DNA of 11,117 nt from the NCBI GenBank assembly GCA_002794515.1, contig PGTJ01000056.1, forward strand, positions 1 to 11,117, read 5' to 3'. The notes beneath the pieces were generated by a model that had not been told where the DNA came from, did not search any database, and worked only from the letters and a program-made list of their open reading frames with translations. Positions within the stretch are counted from its first letter, which is position 1; each line of letters begins with the position of its first letter. This document shows, piece by piece, positions 1 through 7,599 of this stretch. Position numbers and translations under genes: made by a program. The stretch comes from Phototrophicales bacterium (GTDB taxonomy: Bacteria > Chloroflexota > Anaerolineae > Aggregatilineales > Phototrophicaceae).

Positions 1-730
1 CGGCTGAACTGACCACCAAGATCAACAAATGCAACCCATCGGGTTGTAATTCGATGACCTGCATCACCCCCGCCATGCGGTTATTTTGAAAGGCAAACCA
101 GCCTGCGGGTTTATCTTGCCATGTGGTTGGGGTTAATTCATCGCTCACAGCATATCCACCTTGTCGCAATTGGGTTTGATAGGCGATCAGCACATCCACA
201 AAATTCCCGCCCCTACGGACAGTCGGGGCAATTTGGCTGGTCGTCCCCAAAATAAAGCCTGCGCCCACTTCATCCCCTGTTGGTGGATTGAATTGGCTCA
301 AGCCTTGCGCGACCGCCTCGCTCGTGCCGATGAACACCGAATTCCCCTGGTCCAATACCGACCATCCCGCAGGCACAAGCACCGATAATAGGTCATTACT
401 GGTGGTGAAGCGTGTGGGCGTTGTTGGGGATGTTGGTGTGGCTGTTGGCATCATGATTTCGGTGGCAGGGATGGTTGGGGATGGGGAAGTGGTTGTGGTG
501 CTGGTGGTCGCGCTATCACAATTGCGGATGATGACATCTAACTGCGCTTGTAATTCTTGGATTTTGGCGATAGCCGCGGTTGTATCGCCACTGCTGGCTT
601 GCGCCTGCGCTTGCACAAGTGTGGCGGCGGCGGCGCTGAGATCTATCACACAATTACCCCGTGTTTGTGCTTGAATAGACACCACACCCATGCACAACAC
701 GCTGATGCTGATTATTATCCATCTTTTCAT
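1..730 (-). CDS. Secreted protein with signal peptide and Thr/Pro-rich linker, 3' end outside window
   Basis: The frame is open from an ATG at 730-728 to the left edge (243 codons, no stop), so the C-terminus is missing. An AAGGAT ribosome-binding site lies about 7 nt upstream of the ATG. The product starts with a signal peptide (MKRWIIISISVLCMG, with a likely cut after an AQA-like site near residue 22). A helical, Ala/Gln-rich segment with two cysteines (about residues 26 and 70) follows. Next is a low-complexity Thr/Ser/Pro linker (about residues 72-105, including TATPTSPTTPT). Then comes a compact domain beginning LLSVLVPAGWSVLDQGNSVF and continuing with an Ala/Gly-rich sheet pattern to the edge. 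That domain resembles PsbP-like/DUF1795 domains, which often open with a 'VPxGW' strand; this is an inference by eye. The two cysteines could form a disulfide outside the cell. The gene is divergent from the ABC pair. Function is unknown; export to the envelope is the only firm inference. Confidence 0.85.
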   Translation of the reverse strand, partial: MKRWIIISISVLCMGVVSIQAQTRGNCVIDLSAAAATLVQAQAQASSGDTTAAIAKIQELQAQLDVIIRNCDSATTSTTTTSPSPTIPATEIMMPTATPTSPTTPTRFTTSNDLLSVLVPAGWSVLDQGNSVFIGTSEAVAQGLSQFNPPTGDEVGAGFILGTTSQIAPTVRRGGNFVDVLIAYQTQLRQGGYAVSDELTPTTWQDKPAGWFAFQNNRMAGVMQVIELQPDGLHLLILVVSSA

Positions 731-853
731 ATTCGATCCTTATCTCTTTAATTATTCAAACTACCCACAAATTTGCATAATGGTCTTAGATGGTCATGCC
801 CCTTTTTGATACGATAAAGTTCCAGAATAACATATGAAAGGGGATCTTGAATT

Positions 854-2674
854 ATGTCTATCCCATCTGCAACGGGTTTTGTGGGTATGGCTGATGAAAA
901 ACAGTCCAAACCACCCAAAACGGAGCAACCTGTCGCCAATTATCGTTGGTTGATGGGGTTTATCTGGCGATATAAACGCCAAGCTATCGCCGCAACTGCC
1001 TTTAGCATGTTGGCTGGTGTGACACTCGCCATTGAACCGTATCTTGTCGGGGTCATCATTGACCATGTACGGACAGGTGCGCCCCTGTCACAAATTGCCA
1101 CCGATGGATTGCTCATCATGGGTCTAGCCTTCATCAGTTTAGGCGCATTTTATGGTATGCGTTATTATAGCGGGATTATCGCTTTCCGCACAAATTACGA
1201 TATTCGTGCTGTGTTATTTGATAACTTGCTCGAATTGGAACAAGATTTTTACCAACATTATCCCACAGGCGACATCATCTCACGCATGTATAGCGATATT
1301 TTGATGATATGGCGCTTGATGGTCATGGGATTTAGCCGTACGGGCAGTTCGTTATTCATCCTCATCATGACCTTCATCCTCATGGCGATGGTGCATTTAC
1401 CCCTCGCTCTGATCGTCTTTTTGGTGCTGACCGTCTCGACCAGTTTTCAGATACGCGCTGGCGCGGTGCTTGCGCCGATGTTCGAGAAAGTCCAAGACCA
1501 AGCGGGCGTAGTGGCGGCATTTGTCCAAGACTCGGTGAGCGGTATTCAGACCATCAAGACCACTGGCAACGAAGCGGGAATATCGGGCAAATTTTTAGAT
1601 GAGAATAGGCGTTATCGCGCCATATGGTTGTTCTTCAAACGGCGCAATGAGCCAATCGGCTTGTTGCCCAATGCCATCAGCGAGACGACCGCGGCGATTG
1701 TCGTCTTGGGCGGGGGCTTATTGACCATCAGTGGCAATATGACGCTGGGTAATTTTACCCAATTCTTTTTGTATCTGGGTGTGATGACCAACGCCTTACT
1801 CAACTTAGGTGTGATTTATCAACGCATTCAACAAACGGCAGGGGCATTAGCCCGTCTGACACCCCTCTTACGGCATCCGAGCATCAAAAGCCCGCCACAT
1901 CCCAAAGCATTAGCGCATATCAGGGGTGAAATTGAATTTCATAAAGTCGGGGTGAAATTAGATGATACCTGGATTTTGCGCGATATCTCGCTCAAAATCC
2001 CCGCAGGGGCGGTGGTCGCGCTGGTCGGTCCGACAGGCTGTGGAAAATCGCTCTTGGTCAGCTTAATCTCACGGGTGATCGACCCATCAGAGGGGTATAT
2101 CACCCTCGATGGGGTCGATTTACGCCATTTAGATTTACATGCCTTGCGTCGTAGTAGCGCCTATGTGCCACAATCCACCTTTTTATTCAGTCAAACACTC
2201 GAAGAAAATGTCCGCATGGGTGACGAGAGTATCGGCGATGAATTGTTAGATAAAGCTATCCATATCTCGCGCATGAGCAATGATATTCCGCAATTGCCCA
2301 ACGGATTAGACACATTGGTCGGTGAGCGCGGGGTGATGTTATCGGGTGGGCAAAAGCAACGGGTGGCGATTGCCCGTGCCATCATCCGCGACCCCAAAAT
2401 TTTGATCTTGGATGATGCTTTATCTAGTGTCGATACCCACACCGCCGCCGATATTTTGGGCGAATTACGCGAAGTCCTCACCAGCCGTACCAGCATCATC
2501 ATCGCTCATCGCATCGCCACCGTCAAAGATGCCGATTTCATCGTGGTAATGGATGAAGGACGAATCATCGCACAAGGCACACATGACGAATTACTGGCAC
2601 AAAATGGCATGTATGCCCGCATGGTCGAACGCGAATTGCAACAAGAACAACCAGAGGGGGTGAAATCGGCATGA
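854..2674 (+). CDS. ABC exporter half-transporter, degenerate catalytic site (TMD-NBD)
   Basis: This 606-residue protein is a type I ABC exporter half. It has an N-terminal membrane domain with about six helices (residues about 40-325) and a C-terminal ATPase (about 357-590). Visible motifs are Walker A GPTGCGKS (392-399), Q-loop Gln440, signature LSGGQ (496-500), Walker B ending LILDD (Asp520) and the switch His552. The residue after the Walker B Asp is Asp521 instead of the usual catalytic Glu, a known mark of the degenerate subunit in heterodimeric exporters of the TM287/288 and BmrCD type. The start at 854 is supported by AAAGGGG at 837-843, 10 nt upstream; an internal Met at residue 12 is a weaker alternative. 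The gene overlaps its partner by four bases (ATGA), so translation is probably coupled. The substrate cannot be read from sequence; such pairs export drugs, lipids or peptides across the inner membrane. Confidence 0.96.
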   Translation: MSIPSATGFVGMADEKQSKPPKTEQPVANYRWLMGFIWRYKRQAIAATAFSMLAGVTLAIEPYLVGVIIDHVRTGAPLSQIATDGLLIMGLAFISLGAFYGMRYYSGIIAFRTNYDIRAVLFDNLLELEQDFYQHYPTGDIISRMYSDILMIWRLMVMGFSRTGSSLFILIMTFILMAMVHLPLALIVFLVLTVSTSFQIRAGAVLAPMFEKVQDQAGVVAAFVQDSVSGIQTIKTTGNEAGISGKFLDENRRYRAIWLFFKRRNEPIGLLPNAISETTAAIVVLGGGLLTISGNMTLGNFTQFFLYLGVMTNALLNLGVIYQRIQQTAGALARLTPLLRHPSIKSPPHPKALAHIRGEIEFHKVGVKLDDTWILRDISLKIPAGAVVALVGPTGCGKSLLVSLISRVIDPSEGYITLDGVDLRHLDLHALRRSSAYVPQSTFLFSQTLEENVRMGDESIGDELLDKAIHISRMSNDIPQLPNGLDTLVGERGVMLSGGQKQRVAIARAIIRDPKILILDDALSSVDTHTAADILGELREVLTSRTSIIIAHRIATVKDADFIVVMDEGRIIAQGTHDELLAQNGMYARMVERELQQEQPEGVKSA

Positions 2675-4503
2675 GCGCACAAGTAAAAGTGAACCGACAA
2701 GATATTTATAGCAATGTCAGCCAAAAGCTCGAAGACCGTTACCTCATCTTGCTATTGGTGGGGTTTTTGCGTCCGTATGTGGTGCAATTGGTCATCGTGT
2801 TCATCATGCTCATCGGTGTGACGGCGGTATCGTTATTCCCGCCATATCTGCTCCAATTGGCAGTAGACGGACCCATCTTAGCGGGGGATGCGGGGGGATT
2901 AATCCCCTATGCCATTTTATACATCTTATGCGTGCCGATTTTATTCGCCCTACGCTTTGGGCATATTTATCTGCTCCAAACGGTTGGTCAGAACGCGCTG
3001 GCAGATTTGCGCCAAAAGATGTTTGAACACATCCTCAAACAAGATATGCGCTTCTTCAACAAAACGCCTGTCGGGCAGTTGGTGGCGCGGATGTCTAGTG
3101 ATATCGAGGCGCTCACCGAATTGCTCTCGACCAGCATCGTGATTGTCGTCAGCAACCTCATCACATTGGTGGGTATCATCTGGGTGATGTTCACGCTCAA
3201 TTGGCGCATGGCATTATTAGGATTATCGGTATTGCCGATAATGGCGCTGTATACCGTGTATTATCGGCGCAAAATACGACAAGGCACACGTCATATGCAC
3301 AAATTGGCGGGTGATTTACAAGCCTTCATCAACGAACAAGCAGGCGGGATGTTGGTGGTGCAATTGTTTGGTCGTCAAGACCTGAGCCGTAAAGAATTTG
3401 ACCTCATCAGCAGTGAATATTTGCAAGTACAAAACAATGTGCGTGACCAATACACCAATTTTTCGTCTATCTTACAACTCCTGACGACGGTCGGCTTGGT
3501 GATTGTGTTATTCGGCGGGGCGCAGGGTGTCATGGCGGGATGGGCGACATTGGGCATGTTGATCTCGTTCATCGAATATACGCGCCGTAGCTTCACACCG
3601 ATTTTGCAACTCTCGGAGCAATTCGCCCAAATTCAATCGGCGCTCTCATCGGGTGAACGGATTGCCCGCCTGCTCAAGACAGAGGCGAATATTCAAGAGA
3701 CCGACCACCCCGTCTCGGTGGATAATATCCAACATAGCATCACATTTGAGGATGTGCAATTTGAATATGAACCCAACACGCCCGTGTTGCGGGGCATCAA
3801 CCTGACCATCCCTGCGGGGCAACGGGTGGCGATTGTCGGGGCGACAGGCGCAGGAAAGACCTCACTGGCGGGGTTGATCGCCCGTTTTTACGATGTGACA
3901 AGCGGGAGCATCAAAATCGGTGGGATTGATGTGCGCGATATGGCGCTAACCGATTTACGCAAACAGGTGATGGTTGTGCCACAATTGCCATACTGTTTCG
4001 ATGGCACAATCGCCGATAACCTGACGTTATACAACCCTGCTATCACCCGCGACCAGATGATAGCGGGCGCACAAGCGGCATGTGCCAGCAAATTCATCGA
4101 GAAATTGCCCAATACTTACGATTATAAATTGCTCCCTGGTGGGGCAAATCTCTCTCAGGGGCAACGGCAATTATTGGCATTGGCGCGGGCGCTCATTCAT
4201 AATCCCAATAGTATTTTGGTGTTGGATGAAGCCACCAGCAACATCGATACCGAAACAGAAATGCACATCCAAGAAGGGTTGCAAAATGTGCTGAAAGGAC
4301 GCACCAGCATCATCATCGCCCATCGGCTGAGTACAGTGCGCGATGCCGATCGGATTTTGGTGATGAAGCAGGGGCAAATTGTCGAGGATGGCACACACGA
4401 AGAATTATTGGCGAAAGATGGATTATATGCCCACCTGTATCACCGCCAATTTGAAGAGACAGAAGTGAATGAAGCGGAAACCACCGCATATGTCGGTGGA
4501 TAA
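2671..4503 (+). CDS. ABC exporter half-transporter, catalytic partner (TMD-NBD)
   Basis: This 610-residue protein has the same architecture as the gene before it: membrane helices at about residues 25-325 and an ATPase domain at about 357-595. Motifs are Walker A GATGAGKT (390-397), Q-loop Gln438, signature LSQGQ (494-498), Walker B SILVLDE with the catalytic Glu520, and switch His551. The signature has Gln in place of the first Gly of LSGGQ. In a head-to-tail dimer this altered signature faces the Walker B of the upstream partner, which lacks Glu, so both defects fall in one ATP site. The other site pairs this protein's Glu520 with the partner's normal LSGGQ. The start is set by the ATGA overlap, with a GAGGGGG ribosome-binding site at 2654-2660, 10 nt upstream. 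The C-terminal tail after residue 590 is acidic and shows no motif. A terminator follows 6 bp after the stop. Substrate unknown. Confidence 0.96.
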   Translation: MSAQVKVNRQDIYSNVSQKLEDRYLILLLVGFLRPYVVQLVIVFIMLIGVTAVSLFPPYLLQLAVDGPILAGDAGGLIPYAILYILCVPILFALRFGHIYLLQTVGQNALADLRQKMFEHILKQDMRFFNKTPVGQLVARMSSDIEALTELLSTSIVIVVSNLITLVGIIWVMFTLNWRMALLGLSVLPIMALYTVYYRRKIRQGTRHMHKLAGDLQAFINEQAGGMLVVQLFGRQDLSRKEFDLISSEYLQVQNNVRDQYTNFSSILQLLTTVGLVIVLFGGAQGVMAGWATLGMLISFIEYTRRSFTPILQLSEQFAQIQSALSSGERIARLLKTEANIQETDHPVSVDNIQHSITFEDVQFEYEPNTPVLRGINLTIPAGQRVAIVGATGAGKTSLAGLIARFYDVTSGSIKIGGIDVRDMALTDLRKQVMVVPQLPYCFDGTIADNLTLYNPAITRDQMIAGAQAACASKFIEKLPNTYDYKLLPGGANLSQGQRQLLALARALIHNPNSILVLDEATSNIDTETEMHIQEGLQNVLKGRTSIIIAHRLSTVRDADRILVMKQGQIVEDGTHEELLAKDGLYAHLYHRQFEETEVNEAETTAYVGG

Positions 4504-4509
4504 TCAAAA

Positions 4510-4533
4510 AAAGGGCGCGATGATGCGCCCTTT
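4510..4533. terminator. Hairpin terminator shared by two convergent genes
   Basis: A 9-bp perfect stem (AAAGGGCGC / GCGCCCTTT) encloses the 6-nt loop GATGAT. Read on the minus strand, the stem runs into a T-tract (seven T, opposite 4506-4512) just after the L,D-transpeptidase stop, a classic intrinsic terminator. On the plus strand it follows the second ABC gene's stop by 6 bp, but its downstream tail (GGCTTATTTGG) is only weakly T-rich. It should therefore be strong for the minus-strand gene and moderate for the ABC operon. Confidence 0.85.
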
Positions 4534-4536
4534 GGC

Positions 4537-5622
4537 TTATTTGGTCGATGCACCCGATGTGCGATATTCGCCCGAACTATGTACATACACATAATTCAAG
4601 ATGTTGCCATCTTCATCTCGCAAATCGGTCTGGCGCATCCATTGATACAAATAACTGGCATCGCTGATGGTCAAATTCACACATCCTTTGCTCTGGCGAT
4701 AACCGAAATTGTCATGCCAGTATGTACCGTGCAAACTGCGCCCTTCATCAAAATACATGACAAACGGCACACTCTGCAAATCCCACGCATTGGGCGCGCC
4801 TGTCAAACCCGACATGCGGTCACGGTCTAACCGCGCCCATACGGTGAAAATCCCTTCACGAGTATCAAAACCAGGGATGCCAGTGGCGACCAACGTGGCA
4901 AAAACAGGGGTGTCATTTTCGTAAGCCACTAATGTTTGCTCATATAAATCAATCGCTACCCAACGCCCTTCAACCCCTTCTGGGCGGTCGATTTTGAATA
5001 CTTTGGCAACCATACGCTGTTCGACCCATTGATTCGGACCGACCATATACCAACGCCAACCATCTTCATCCACCGTCTCGGCGAAGATATTCACCAAATC
5101 ATACCGTTGAACTAAGCGCCCCGTCTCCCGCGATTGCCGACCACCCGGTTCGGTGACGGTGAACATCGTCCCCAAAATCCACGCAAAGCGATTTTCCAGA
5201 CCATCCAAAATGCGGACACCGCTCATGTACGATAATTTTTCATTTTCTTGGACATCTTCTGCCCGAAACCACTCGCCATTCTCGGCTTGTACCCAACCAT
5301 CCACCACACTGACCACATTGATAAAATTGAAGCCAGCAGGCATATTGCGGATGACATTGCCACCTGGGGCATCGAACACGGGTGGTTGGGTGTTATTCAC
5401 CCGCCAAAAATCGTAATAATCGATAGTGAAGCGGTCTTGTGGAATAGGCAACACGGTCGGGGCAGGGAAGGCTTGCATCAGGCGCATACACGCATCAGGG
5501 ATCACCCCATTCGGCACAACATCGGCGCACGCGGTGGTGTTCATTTGCGCTTGGATGGGCGCAACAAGGCTAACTGAGAATATCCCCAACAAAAGCGCCC
5601 ATAAACGGATATATTTCATCAT
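4537..5622 (-). CDS. Secreted L,D-transpeptidase (YkuD domain, N-terminal SH3-like region)
   Basis: With the ATG at 5622 the product is 361 residues. It has a signal peptide (MMKYIRLWALLLGIFSVS, cut near IQA). Next come one or two SH3-like segments (about residues 76-123, containing VFDAPGGNVIRNMP, and about 170-210), then a C-terminal YkuD domain (about 220-345). The YkuD catalytic signature is clear: HGTYWH (298-303) and SKGCVNL, with the nucleophile Cys314. The family forms or remodels 3-3 peptidoglycan cross-links, or anchors proteins to the wall, outside the membrane. The frame stays open up to 5673, but 5622 is preferred. GGAG at 5632-5635 lies 9 nt upstream of it, the signal peptide then starts at the N-terminus, and a likely extended -10 at 5664-5672 lies upstream. 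The gene ends at a strong intrinsic terminator and is divergent from rsmI. Confidence 0.93.
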   Translation of the reverse strand: MMKYIRLWALLLGIFSVSLVAPIQAQMNTTACADVVPNGVIPDACMRLMQAFPAPTVLPIPQDRFTIDYYDFWRVNNTQPPVFDAPGGNVIRNMPAGFNFINVVSVVDGWVQAENGEWFRAEDVQENEKLSYMSGVRILDGLENRFAWILGTMFTVTEPGGRQSRETGRLVQRYDLVNIFAETVDEDGWRWYMVGPNQWVEQRMVAKVFKIDRPEGVEGRWVAIDLYEQTLVAYENDTPVFATLVATGIPGFDTREGIFTVWARLDRDRMSGLTGAPNAWDLQSVPFVMYFDEGRSLHGTYWHDNFGYRQSKGCVNLTISDASYLYQWMRQTDLRDEDGNILNYVYVHSSGEYRTSGASTK

Positions 5623-5663
5623 CAAACCATACTCCATCCTACTCAACATTGTCGTTTGCGAAA

Positions 5664-5672
5664 ATAATAGCA
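5664..5672 (-). promoter_or_regulatory. Probable extended -10 promoter of the L,D-transpeptidase gene
   Basis: Read on the minus strand the bases are TGCTATTAT, an extended -10 (TG-N-TATTAT, one mismatch to TATAAT). A weak -35-like TTCATC lies 17 nt upstream. Transcription would start near 5657, giving a leader of about 35 nt that keeps the GGAG ribosome-binding site. This is a motif match only. Confidence 0.45.
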
Positions 5673-5730
5673 TAATTGTTTAGCACGATGAATATGTTTA
5701 ATCTGACGTTTACCCTACAGGAGACGCATC

Positions 5731-6549
5731 TTGGGGACGCTTTATCTTGTACCCACGCCCATCGGCAATTTAGAAGATATCACCCTGCGCGGGTTGCGGA
5801 TCTTGCGGGAGGTGGCGCTCATCGCCGCCGAAGATACGCGCACCAGTCACATCTTGTTACAACATTATGCGATAAAAACACCCCTAACCAGTTATCATGA
5901 ACATAACAAATTGACCAAATTAGATGCCATACTCGGCACATTGGCAACGGGTGATGTGGCGCTCATCTCTGATGCAGGCACACCCGCTATTAGTGACCCT
6001 GGGTATGAATTGGTCAAGACGGTCATCGCGGCGGGTTATCGTGTCGAGGCGTTGCCAGGGGCAAATGCTATGTTACCCGCCCTAACAGCGTCTGGATTGC
6101 CAACCGACAGTTTTTTATTTTTGGGATTTTTTCCGCGTAAACACAACCAACAAACAGCATTATTAGCCGATATTGCCAATATGCGCCATACCCTCATCTG
6201 GTATGAAAGCCCGAATCGGTTGATAGACACCTTGACGGTCATTCATGACCAGCTTGGCAACCGCCAGATCTGCGTGGCACGGGAAATCAGCAAAAAGTTC
6301 GAGGAATTTATTCGTGGGAATATAACCGATGTGATAGCCCACTTTGGTGAATATGCCCCACGCGGTGAAGTGGTGATTGTGGTGCATGGGGCAGTGGATG
6401 CGCCGATTGAACGGTGGACAGAAACCCAACTGCGCGATGAAATCCACAAGCGCCGTATAGCGGGCGACCCGCTAAAAACTATCGCCCGCGATTTAGCGCT
6501 CATCAGTGGCTGGGACAGGCGCGAAATTTATGACTTGGGCAACGACTGA
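5731..6549 (+). CDS. rsmI: 16S rRNA (cytidine-1402 2'-O)-methyltransferase RsmI
   Basis: This 272-residue protein is of normal family length and belongs to the tetrapyrrole methylase fold. RsmI uses S-adenosylmethionine to methylate the ribose of C1402 in the 16S rRNA decoding centre. Family motifs are the N-terminal LYLVPTPIGNLEDITLRGL (4-22), AAEDTRTS (32-39), the SAM-binding ALISDAGTPAISDPG (77-91), LPGANAMLPAL (108-118), YESPNRL (158-164) and CVAREISKKFEEF (181-193). The start codon is TTG. It is fixed by AGGAG at 5719-5723, 7 nt upstream, and by the conserved N-terminus starting at once. The gene stands alone: divergent from the L,D-transpeptidase and convergent with proline dehydrogenase, with only 6 bp between stops and no hairpin seen there. 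Confidence 0.96.
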   Translation: MGTLYLVPTPIGNLEDITLRGLRILREVALIAAEDTRTSHILLQHYAIKTPLTSYHEHNKLTKLDAILGTLATGDVALISDAGTPAISDPGYELVKTVIAAGYRVEALPGANAMLPALTASGLPTDSFLFLGFFPRKHNQQTALLADIANMRHTLIWYESPNRLIDTLTVIHDQLGNRQICVAREISKKFEEFIRGNITDVIAHFGEYAPRGEVVIVVHGAVDAPIERWTETQLRDEIHKRRIAGDPLKTIARDLALISGWDRREIYDLGND

Positions 6550-6555
6550 ACGGCA

Positions 6556-7485
6556 CTATTTTCTGAATACACTTCGCATCAAAAACCATACATTGGCGGG
6601 GCGCTCGGCTAATCGGCGCATGAAATACGGATACCACGCCTCGCCGAATGGCACATAAACCCGCGTCTGTATGCCCGCATTTGCCAATTCGATTTGGCGT
6701 TCTCGGCGGATGCCATACAACATCTGAATTTCATAATGGCTGTTATCCACACCATTTTCGCCCGCAATGGCGATAGCTTGGCTGATCATCTTCTCATCAT
6801 GCGTCCCCAATTCCAAATAGGCAGGCGGGGTATGAGCGAAATAATCACGCATAATGGCGATATAGGCATTATCCACATCCGCTTTTTGCGGATGGGCGAT
6901 GCTCTCTGGTTCTAAATATGCCCCTTTGACCAACCGAATTCGCGCCCCCTCCTGTGCTAACTGGCGCATATCATCCATACTGCGATAGAGCATGGATTGA
7001 ATGACCGTGCCGATTAGCCGCCCAAATTCATATTCATCACGCAAAGTACGATACAACCGTAAGGTGACATCGGTATATGCGCTACCCTCCATATCGATGG
7101 TAACGGGGATACGATAACTTTTGGCAGAATTCAGGATATGACGCAAATTTGATACACATAGCTCCTCGCCTATATCTAAGCCCATATGTGTCAATTTAAG
7201 CGAAATAGAGGCATTTAAGCCATTTTTATGGATGTTCTCTAGCAACTCTAAATACATTTTCCGCACGGCAACCGTCTCATCGGCATGGGTCACGCTCTCG
7301 CCCAGATAATCTAATGTCACCGATAATCCTGCTGTATTGAGCGCCTTGCTGACGGCAATGGCTTCATCGAGTGTTTCGCCTGCGACAAAGCGCCGTGCCA
7401 TGCGTCGCGCCAAGAAGAAGTGTGTCACCAAAAATCGCGCCCATTTCGCTTGTGAAAGATACAAAAACAATCGTCGCATGAGCAT
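6556..7485 (-). CDS. Proline dehydrogenase (monofunctional, FAD-dependent)
   Basis: The product (309 residues from the ATG at 7485) catalyses the first step of proline breakdown, proline to pyrroline-5-carboxylate, passing electrons through FAD to the respiratory chain at the membrane. It is the short monofunctional form, not the long PutA fusion. Motifs of the beta/alpha barrel are RLVKGAY (184-190), THD (228-230), EIQMLYGIR (252-260) and the C-terminal RVYVPFGEAWYPY followed by MRRLAERPAN (275-298), the substrate and FAD contact region. The frame opens with a GTG at 7491, but AAGGA lies only 3 nt from that codon and 9 nt from the ATG at 7485, so the ATG is preferred. No pyrroline-5-carboxylate dehydrogenase is in the window, so the second enzyme must be encoded elsewhere. 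The upstream 108 bp hold the Pfk terminator and an A7T6 tract. Confidence 0.94.
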   Translation of the reverse strand: MLMRRLFLYLSQAKWARFLVTHFFLARRMARRFVAGETLDEAIAVSKALNTAGLSVTLDYLGESVTHADETVAVRKMYLELLENIHKNGLNASISLKLTHMGLDIGEELCVSNLRHILNSAKSYRIPVTIDMEGSAYTDVTLRLYRTLRDEYEFGRLIGTVIQSMLYRSMDDMRQLAQEGARIRLVKGAYLEPESIAHPQKADVDNAYIAIMRDYFAHTPPAYLELGTHDEKMISQAIAIAGENGVDNSHYEIQMLYGIRRERQIELANAGIQTRVYVPFGEAWYPYFMRRLAERPANVWFLMRSVFRK

Positions 7486-7569
7486 ATTCACAAATCCTTT
7501 TCTATAAAAAAATTTTTTAAGTTCACAAGAGGCTCAAGACAGAATACCGTTCATAAAAATAATTTTGAT

Positions 7570-7592
7570 GGCAGGTGTTTGATGCACCTGCC
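7570..7592 (-). terminator. Hairpin terminator after the phosphofructokinase gene
   Basis: A perfect 8-bp stem (GGCAGGTG / CACCTGCC) with a 7-nt loop begins 7 bp past the phosphofructokinase stop. On the minus strand it is followed by ATCAAAATTATTTTTATG, an interrupted but T-rich tail. It probably ends the kinase-hydrolase-phosphofructokinase transcript and separates it from proline dehydrogenase. Confidence 0.7.
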
Positions 7593-7599
7593 GAATATG

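Noticed and set aside
5248..5577. Plus-strand frame of 109 codons inside the L,D-transpeptidase gene
   Set aside because: It is antisense to a gene with clear catalytic motifs and has no recognisable domain; a shadow frame.
6743..6877. Two perfect DnaA-box sequences TTATCCACA (6743-6751 and 6869-6877)
   Set aside because: Both lie inside the proline dehydrogenase coding region, 126 bp apart, and are explained by codons for Val/Asp-Asn. They are not clustered and not in AT-rich non-coding DNA.
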